Below, piece by piece: positions 55,530-59,705 of a stretch of DNA of 59,705 nucleotides. A program made the translations under genes and the position numbers. The DNA is from Paracoccaceae bacterium. GTDB lineage: Bacteria > Pseudomonadota > Alphaproteobacteria > Rhodobacterales > Rhodobacteraceae. The DNA lies in the NCBI GenBank assembly GCA_902543185.1, contig CACBXB010000013.1, forward strand, positions 1 to 59,705, read 5' to 3'. The notes under the pieces are model-generated. The model was not told the origin of the DNA, made no database searches, and was given only the letters and a program-made list of their open reading frames with translations. Positions within the stretch are counted from its first letter, which is position 1; each line of letters begins with the position of its first letter.

Positions 55530-56837
55530 ATGTCACGAATATACCTGAAGAAGGCACAACTTACACCAAAATCTAATGCCTCAGAGGTTCATGAAACGGT
55601 AAAAAATATTCTTACAGATATAGAAGCTGGAGGTGATGAAAAGGCTAAAGAGTATGCCTCAAAATTTGACCAGTACCAAGGAAATATAATTTTAACAGAC
55701 GAAGAAATAGAGACAGCAAGTGAGTTAGTTCCAGCTAAGCTAAAAAAAGATATAGAGTTTGCGCACGATAATGTGAGACGATTTGCGGAAAAGCAGAAAG
55801 AAACATTAAAGAACACTGAAATTGAAATTCATCCTGGGTTTGTAACTGGTCAAAAGGTTATTCCAGTTGATGCAGCTGGGTGTTATGTTCCTGGTGGTCG
55901 TTATAGTCATATTGCTAGCGCTATAATGACTGTAACAACCGCAAAAGTTGCCGGCTGTAAATTTATTACGGCGTGTTCACCGCCCAAGCCAAATGTTGGC
56001 GTTGCTCCGGCGATTGTTTATGCCGCTCATATCTGTGGTGCCGACAAAATAATGGCCATGGGAGGCGTTCAGGGAGTTGCTTCTATGACATACGGTTTAT
56101 TTGGATTGCCACAGGCAAATATTTTAGTTGGACCTGGCAATCAGTTTGTAGCTGAGGCAAAACGAATTCTGTTTGGTCGAGTTGGAATAGATATGATAGC
56201 GGGGCCCACTGATAGTTTGATTTTGGCAGATGAAACTGCTGATCCATTTATTGTAGCTACAGATTTAGTGTCACAAGCAGAGCATGGTTATAATTCACCA
56301 GTTTGGTTGGTTACCAACAATGAAGCTTTAGCAATTAAAGTCATGAACCTAGTTCCAAAGTTAATAGATGACCTTCCTGAAACTAATCGTGATAATGCAG
56401 CTGCGGCTTGGAGGGATTACGCTGAAGTAATTGTTTGCGAAAATAGAGAAGAAATGGCTGCTTGCTCTGATGAATATGCGCCTGAACACCTTACAGTTCA
56501 GGCTAATGATCTTGATTGGTGGCTTGAACGTCTGACCTGTTACGGCTCATTATTTTTGGGTGAGGAAACAACTGTTTCTTATGGTGATAAAGCTTCAGGT
56601 ACAAATCATGTTTTGCCCACCTCGGGTGCTGCTAATTACACTGGTGGTTTGAGCGTCCACAAATATATGAAAATAGTCACATATCAAAGAGCAACAAGGG
56701 AGGGGTCAAAATCGATTGCTGAAGCTACAGCTAGGATCTCTCGATTGGAGGGAATGGAAGGTCATGCAAGAGCTGCGGATGTCCGCTTGGCTAAATTTTT
56801 TCCTAATGAGGAGTTTGATTTAACTGCCAATGGATAA
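55530..56837 (+). CDS. hpsN: Sulfopropanediol 3-dehydrogenase (435 aa)
   Basis: A histidinol-dehydrogenase homologue that oxidises (R)-DHPS to (R)-sulfolactate with NAD+ in two steps. CYVPGGRYSHIASAIMTV, FVVGPGNQFVAEAKR-like (ILVGPGNQFVAEAKR), LVSQAEHG and EYAPEHL are conserved. Histidine biosynthesis genes are not nearby and suyAB are, so HpsN is preferred over HisD. It overlaps hpsO by 8 bases. Confidence 0.95.
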   Translation: MSRIYLKKAQLTPKSNASEVHETVKNILTDIEAGGDEKAKEYASKFDQYQGNIILTDEEIETASELVPAKLKKDIEFAHDNVRRFAEKQKETLKNTEIEIHPGFVTGQKVIPVDAAGCYVPGGRYSHIASAIMTVTTAKVAGCKFITACSPPKPNVGVAPAIVYAAHICGADKIMAMGGVQGVASMTYGLFGLPQANILVGPGNQFVAEAKRILFGRVGIDMIAGPTDSLILADETADPFIVATDLVSQAEHGYNSPVWLVTNNEALAIKVMNLVPKLIDDLPETNRDNAAAAWRDYAEVIVCENREEMAACSDEYAPEHLTVQANDLDWWLERLTCYGSLFLGEETTVSYGDKASGTNHVLPTSGAANYTGGLSVHKYMKIVTYQRATREGSKSIAEATARISRLEGMEGHARAADVRLAKFFPNEEFDLTANG

Positions 56838-57591
56838 ATCCACTTCTTTATTTAACTTAACTGGAAAAGTGGCTGTTGTTACAGGCGCAAGTTCTGGGCT
56901 CGGCCGTCGCGCAGCTGAGGTGCTTGCGTTGGCTGGGGCTAAAGTTGTCGGTGTGGCTCGGCGAAAAGAGGTCTTGGAAAATTTAGCTTTGGAATTGGAA
57001 GAAAATTTTTCTTATATATCTGCTGATATTTCTGATCGCGGGCGATTGGCGGACTTGTGTTTGGAAATAAACAGCAAGTTTGGTCCGCCAGATATTCTAG
57101 TTCATGCGGCTGGAGTTAATACTCGGCAAAAAGCTGATGAAGTAACCGATCTTGGATGGGATCAAACGATTTCGTTAAATCTCTCGACCCCATTTTTTTT
57201 ATCCCAGCTTCTTGTTCCTGAAATGAAAAAGAAAGGCTGGGGAAGAATTGTAAATTTTGCATCAGTACAAACCACTAGGGCATTTCCTGGTGGTATAGCA
57301 TATGGTGCTTCAAAAGGTGCTATTGGACAGCTGACAAGAGCAATGGCCGAAGCCTGGTCGTCCCATGGCATTTGTGTGAATGCCATTGGTCCGGGATTTT
57401 TTCCTACAGAATTAACTCAAGTAGTTTTTGAAGATGAAGAGCGATCCAGAAGAAATGCCGATCAGACCTGTATTGGCAGAAATGGAGAAATGGAAGATTT
57501 AGACGGACCTCTGCTTTTTCTTTGTTCTGAGGCTTCTAGGTATGTTACGGGTCAAGTTCTCATGGTCGACGGAGGATTCACAGCAAAATGA
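56830..57591 (+). CDS. hpsO: DHPS short-chain dehydrogenase (253 aa)
   Basis: SDR enzyme: the cofactor loop is TGASSGLGRRAAE, then AAGVN, and catalytic Tyr and Lys in AYGASKGAIGQ, ending with GQVLMVDGGF. With HpsP it is proposed to interconvert the two DHPS enantiomers through a ketone so that both can be used. It overlaps hpsN by 8 and hpsP by 4 bases. Confidence 0.88.
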   Translation: MDKSTSLFNLTGKVAVVTGASSGLGRRAAEVLALAGAKVVGVARRKEVLENLALELEENFSYISADISDRGRLADLCLEINSKFGPPDILVHAAGVNTRQKADEVTDLGWDQTISLNLSTPFFLSQLLVPEMKKKGWGRIVNFASVQTTRAFPGGIAYGASKGAIGQLTRAMAEAWSSHGICVNAIGPGFFPTELTQVVFEDEERSRRNADQTCIGRNGEMEDLDGPLLFLCSEASRYVTGQVLMVDGGFTAK

Positions 57592-58568
57592 GAGCGCTTG
57601 TTTACGTCGGAGAGGAACAATTAGATTTTCGTGAAGTAATGGATCCTATTGTAAATTCCGAGGAGCAGTTAATAAAAGTTGATAGCGCCGGTATATGTGG
57701 CTCTGATATGCATGCTTACCTTGGCCATGATGAACGTAGACCGGCTCCTTTGATATTAGGTCATGAAGCATCCGGTATAATTTTGGGTGGCGATCGTGAT
57801 GGTGAAAGAGTTACGATTAATCCGCTTGTAACCTGTAAGGACTGCCAAGCATGCCAGGCTGGACGTGAAAATATATGTCCAAACCGCCAAATCATTTCAA
57901 TGGCTCCACGTGAAGGCACTTTTGCTGAAATGGTATCAGTTCCCGAAACAAATTTAGTAAAGGTTCCTTCTCACGTTTCCTTAGATAAAGCGGCTTTAAC
58001 AGAACCGTTAGCTGTCAGCTGGCACGCTGCTAGATTGGCTCTAGAGGCTCTACATCCGAATATGGATAGAAACGTATTGATTGTAGGAGGAGGTGCGATT
58101 GGCTTGGCATCCGCTTTAGCATTCAAAGCGATGGAAATTGAAAACATTATAATAGTGGAACCAAATTCTATTCGTAGAAAATATCTTAATGATAAATGTA
58201 ACGTAATTGCAGTTGAAAAAGTTGATCAATTTTTTTCGATTGTAGTAGATGCTGTGGGCTTTAAACAAACTCGTGAACTGGCATCTACTAAAGTATCCTC
58301 TGGCGGGGTCATTACCCATATAGGATTAGGTGAAGATACTGGTGGAATTGATGTAAGGCGACTAACCCTGCAAGAAATTAACTTCATTGGAACTTATACG
58401 TATACAGCAGGAGATTTTAGAAATACTGCTCAAGCGATTTTTGATGGTCGATTAGGTCCGTTAGATTGGATTGAAAGAAGACCACTATCAGAAGGAAATA
58501 GAGCTTTTAAAGAGATTAGAGAGGGTAAAATAGCCTCTCCAAAAATTTTACTTAGTCCAAATGATTAA
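57588..58568 (+). CDS. hpsP: DHPS zinc-type alcohol dehydrogenase (326 aa)
   Basis: Medium-chain dehydrogenase: catalytic zinc ligands in GICGSDMHAY and GHEASG, structural zinc cysteines in CKDCQACQAGRENICPNR, and cofactor loop VGGGAIGLA. The protein is a little short for the family. It pairs with hpsO for enantiomer interconversion. The ATG overlaps the hpsO TGA. Confidence 0.88.
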   Translation: MRALVYVGEEQLDFREVMDPIVNSEEQLIKVDSAGICGSDMHAYLGHDERRPAPLILGHEASGIILGGDRDGERVTINPLVTCKDCQACQAGRENICPNRQIISMAPREGTFAEMVSVPETNLVKVPSHVSLDKAALTEPLAVSWHAARLALEALHPNMDRNVLIVGGGAIGLASALAFKAMEIENIIIVEPNSIRRKYLNDKCNVIAVEKVDQFFSIVVDAVGFKQTRELASTKVSSGGVITHIGLGEDTGGIDVRRLTLQEINFIGTYTYTAGDFRNTAQAIFDGRLGPLDWIERRPLSEGNRAFKEIREGKIASPKILLSPND

Positions 58569-58586
58569 TAAAAACAGGAGAAAAAT

Positions 58587-58877
58587 ATGTCGAATATACC
58601 GCATCTTTTAGTGCACGATCATGAAGACAATGTTGGTGTTGTTGTGGTTGAGGGCTTAACGGCAGGAACTGAAATGTTTTGCTGCGTTACGCACGATAAT
58701 TCAACCTTTACGCTTACTGCGGGTGCAGATGTACCGATTGGGCACAAGATAGCTCTAAAAGATTTAAAGGACGGTGATACTGCAGTTAAATATGGGGAAG
58801 ATATTGGCAAAATAATAGCTGATATCCCTAAAGGCGGGCACGTTCATACACACAATTGCAAAACCAAACGCTGGTAA
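58587..58877 (+). CDS. suyA: (R)-sulfolactate sulfo-lyase, small subunit (96 aa)
   Basis: UxaA N-terminal/SAF-type domain ([34 protein letters not shown]) as in altronate dehydratase but as a separate short protein, the SuyA form. With SuyB it cleaves (R)-sulfolactate to pyruvate and bisulfite. ATG follows AGGAG; suyB starts 10 bases after its stop. Confidence 0.93.
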   Translation: MSNIPHLLVHDHEDNVGVVVVEGLTAGTEMFCCVTHDNSTFTLTAGADVPIGHKIALKDLKDGDTAVKYGEDIGKIIADIPKGGHVHTHNCKTKRW

Positions 58878-58887
58878 GGAAAGAAAA

Positions 58888-59705
58888 ATGGCATCAAAAT
58901 ATTCAAATATAACAGTCAAAGGTTTTCGTAGAGAAAACGGGCGTGTTGGCGTTAGGAACCATGTTTTAATACTCCCAGTCGATGACATTTCGAATGCGGC
59001 ATGTGAAGCTGTAGCCAATAATGTAAAAGGTACTATGGCGATTCCTCATGCATACGGTCGGTTGCAATTTGGGGAAGATTTGGAAGTACATTTTCGCACA
59101 ATGATTGGTACTGGCAGCAACGCAAATGTTCATTCAGTTGTTGTAATTGGAATTGAACCTGATTGGACAAAACGAATTGCTGATGGAATTCGTGAGACTG
59201 GTAAAGAAGTTGCGGAATTCTCAATTGAGCAAAAAGGTGATTTTGAGACTATAAGGGCGGCTAGCTGGGCTGCAAAAGACTTTGTTCATAAAGCGACTGA
59301 GGTACAACGAGAAGAATGTTCTATTTCAGAACTCTGGGTTTCTACAAAATGTGGTGAGAGTGATACGACAACTGGTCTGGGTTCATGTCCCACGGTTGGC
59401 AACATGTATGACAAGCTTTTACCCGAAGGAATTACTGGATTTTTCGGGGAAACATCAGAAATAACTGGTGCAGAGCATATTTGTCAAAAGCGAGCTATCA
59501 GTGAGGAAGTCGGTGAGCGTTGGTATAAGATGTGGAAGGCTTACCAAGATGATGTTATTTTTGCCCATCAAACAGATGATCTTTCCGACAGTCAGCCGAC
59601 CAAGGGTAACATACTTGGTGGGTTAACTACGATTGAAGAAAAAGCTTTGGGTAATTTAGAAAAAATTGGCAGAACATCTCAATACATAGATATTTTAGAT
59701 CCTGC
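58888..59705 (+). CDS. suyB: (R)-sulfolactate sulfo-lyase, large subunit, cut by window end
   Basis: The open frame starts at ATG after AAGGA and continues to the last base. [42 protein letters not shown] and [14 protein letters not shown] identify the UxaA/GarD C-terminal family, here SuyB. The Cys in TKCGESD and acidic residues hold the metal centre in relatives. About two thirds of the expected 390 residues are present. The bisulfite formed needs export or oxidation; no such gene is seen within the window unless DUF475 does it. Confidence 0.93.
   Translation, partial: MASKYSNITVKGFRRENGRVGVRNHVLILPVDDISNAACEAVANNVKGTMAIPHAYGRLQFGEDLEVHFRTMIGTGSNANVHSVVVIGIEPDWTKRIADGIRETGKEVAEFSIEQKGDFETIRAASWAAKDFVHKATEVQREECSISELWVSTKCGESDTTTGLGSCPTVGNMYDKLLPEGITGFFGETSEITGAEHICQKRAISEEVGERWYKMWKAYQDDVIFAHQTDDLSDSQPTKGNILGGLTTIEEKALGNLEKIGRTSQYIDILDP

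Noticed and set aside
1-59705. CRISPR arrays, rRNA genes, insertion sequences
   Set aside because: No regular repeat-spacer pattern, rRNA-like stretch or transposase gene was seen on either strand.

Overview
The window looks like a low-G+C marine alphaproteobacterium of the Rhodobacterales / Roseobacter group. The signs are a petABC cytochrome bc1 operon with a PetP/PetR-type regulator pair nearby, a BioMNY biotin transporter, an IalB-family protein, a Rhodobacterales-type IlvE, and a full route for the marine sulfonate 2,3-dihydroxypropane-1-sulfonate (DHPS). Most of the sequence is A+T-rich, but about 8.4-14.9 kb is visibly G+C-richer and looks acquired.

Region 1 (1-15.3 kb) is accessory. 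It holds five small proteins that look like dimeric alpha/beta-barrel (DUF3303/DUF3764-like) proteins, a TPR protein, a DUF1636 protein behind a Zur-like palindrome, and a zinc-ribbon protein. It also holds an AlpA-like excisionase overlapping a P4-type integrase, and an attP-like site built on a 3' tRNA-Lys fragment. A proline-racemase-family gene sits between near-identical direct repeats. Next comes a complete selenocysteine system: selD on the plus strand, and selA-selB-selC as a tight minus-strand operon in which the tRNA-Sec begins directly after the selB stop. Beside selD is a real selenoprotein gene of the glycine/sarcosine/betaine/D-proline reductase B family. Its in-frame TGA at 9339 would make a standard gene caller split it in two. 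The module ends at a 3' tRNA-Thr fragment with the same flank layout as the tRNA-Lys one. Decayed relics (rhodanese, DUF2924, a membrane-protein tail) mark it as a turnover zone.

Region 2 (15.3-48.2 kb) is mostly housekeeping: nitroreductase, prolyl iminopeptidase, ubiG, petP/petR, ilvE, an outer-membrane barrel, petABC, DUF3726 with an unknown partner, and an acyl-CoA ligase plus odd thiolase facing bioMNY. Further along are two L,D-transpeptidases, a CAP-domain lipoprotein, an ABC exporter, a CCA-adding-type enzyme, NUDIX proteins, hslO, ilvA, argG, rlmN, ialB, asparaginase, a pseudouridine synthase, aminotransferases, smpB and sseA.

Region 3 (48.2 kb to the end) is a DHPS catabolic operon controlled by a divergent IclR regulator. 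It contains a GMC flavoprotein, a TRAP binding protein, a fused and enlarged TRAP permease, a DUF475/TerC-like membrane protein, hpsN, hpsO, hpsP, suyA and suyB, which is cut by the window end. The inferred flow is import of DHPS, interconversion of enantiomers by HpsO/HpsP, oxidation to (R)-sulfolactate by HpsN, and cleavage to pyruvate and bisulfite by SuyAB. The GMC oxidoreductase and the DUF475 protein are passengers without an assigned role.
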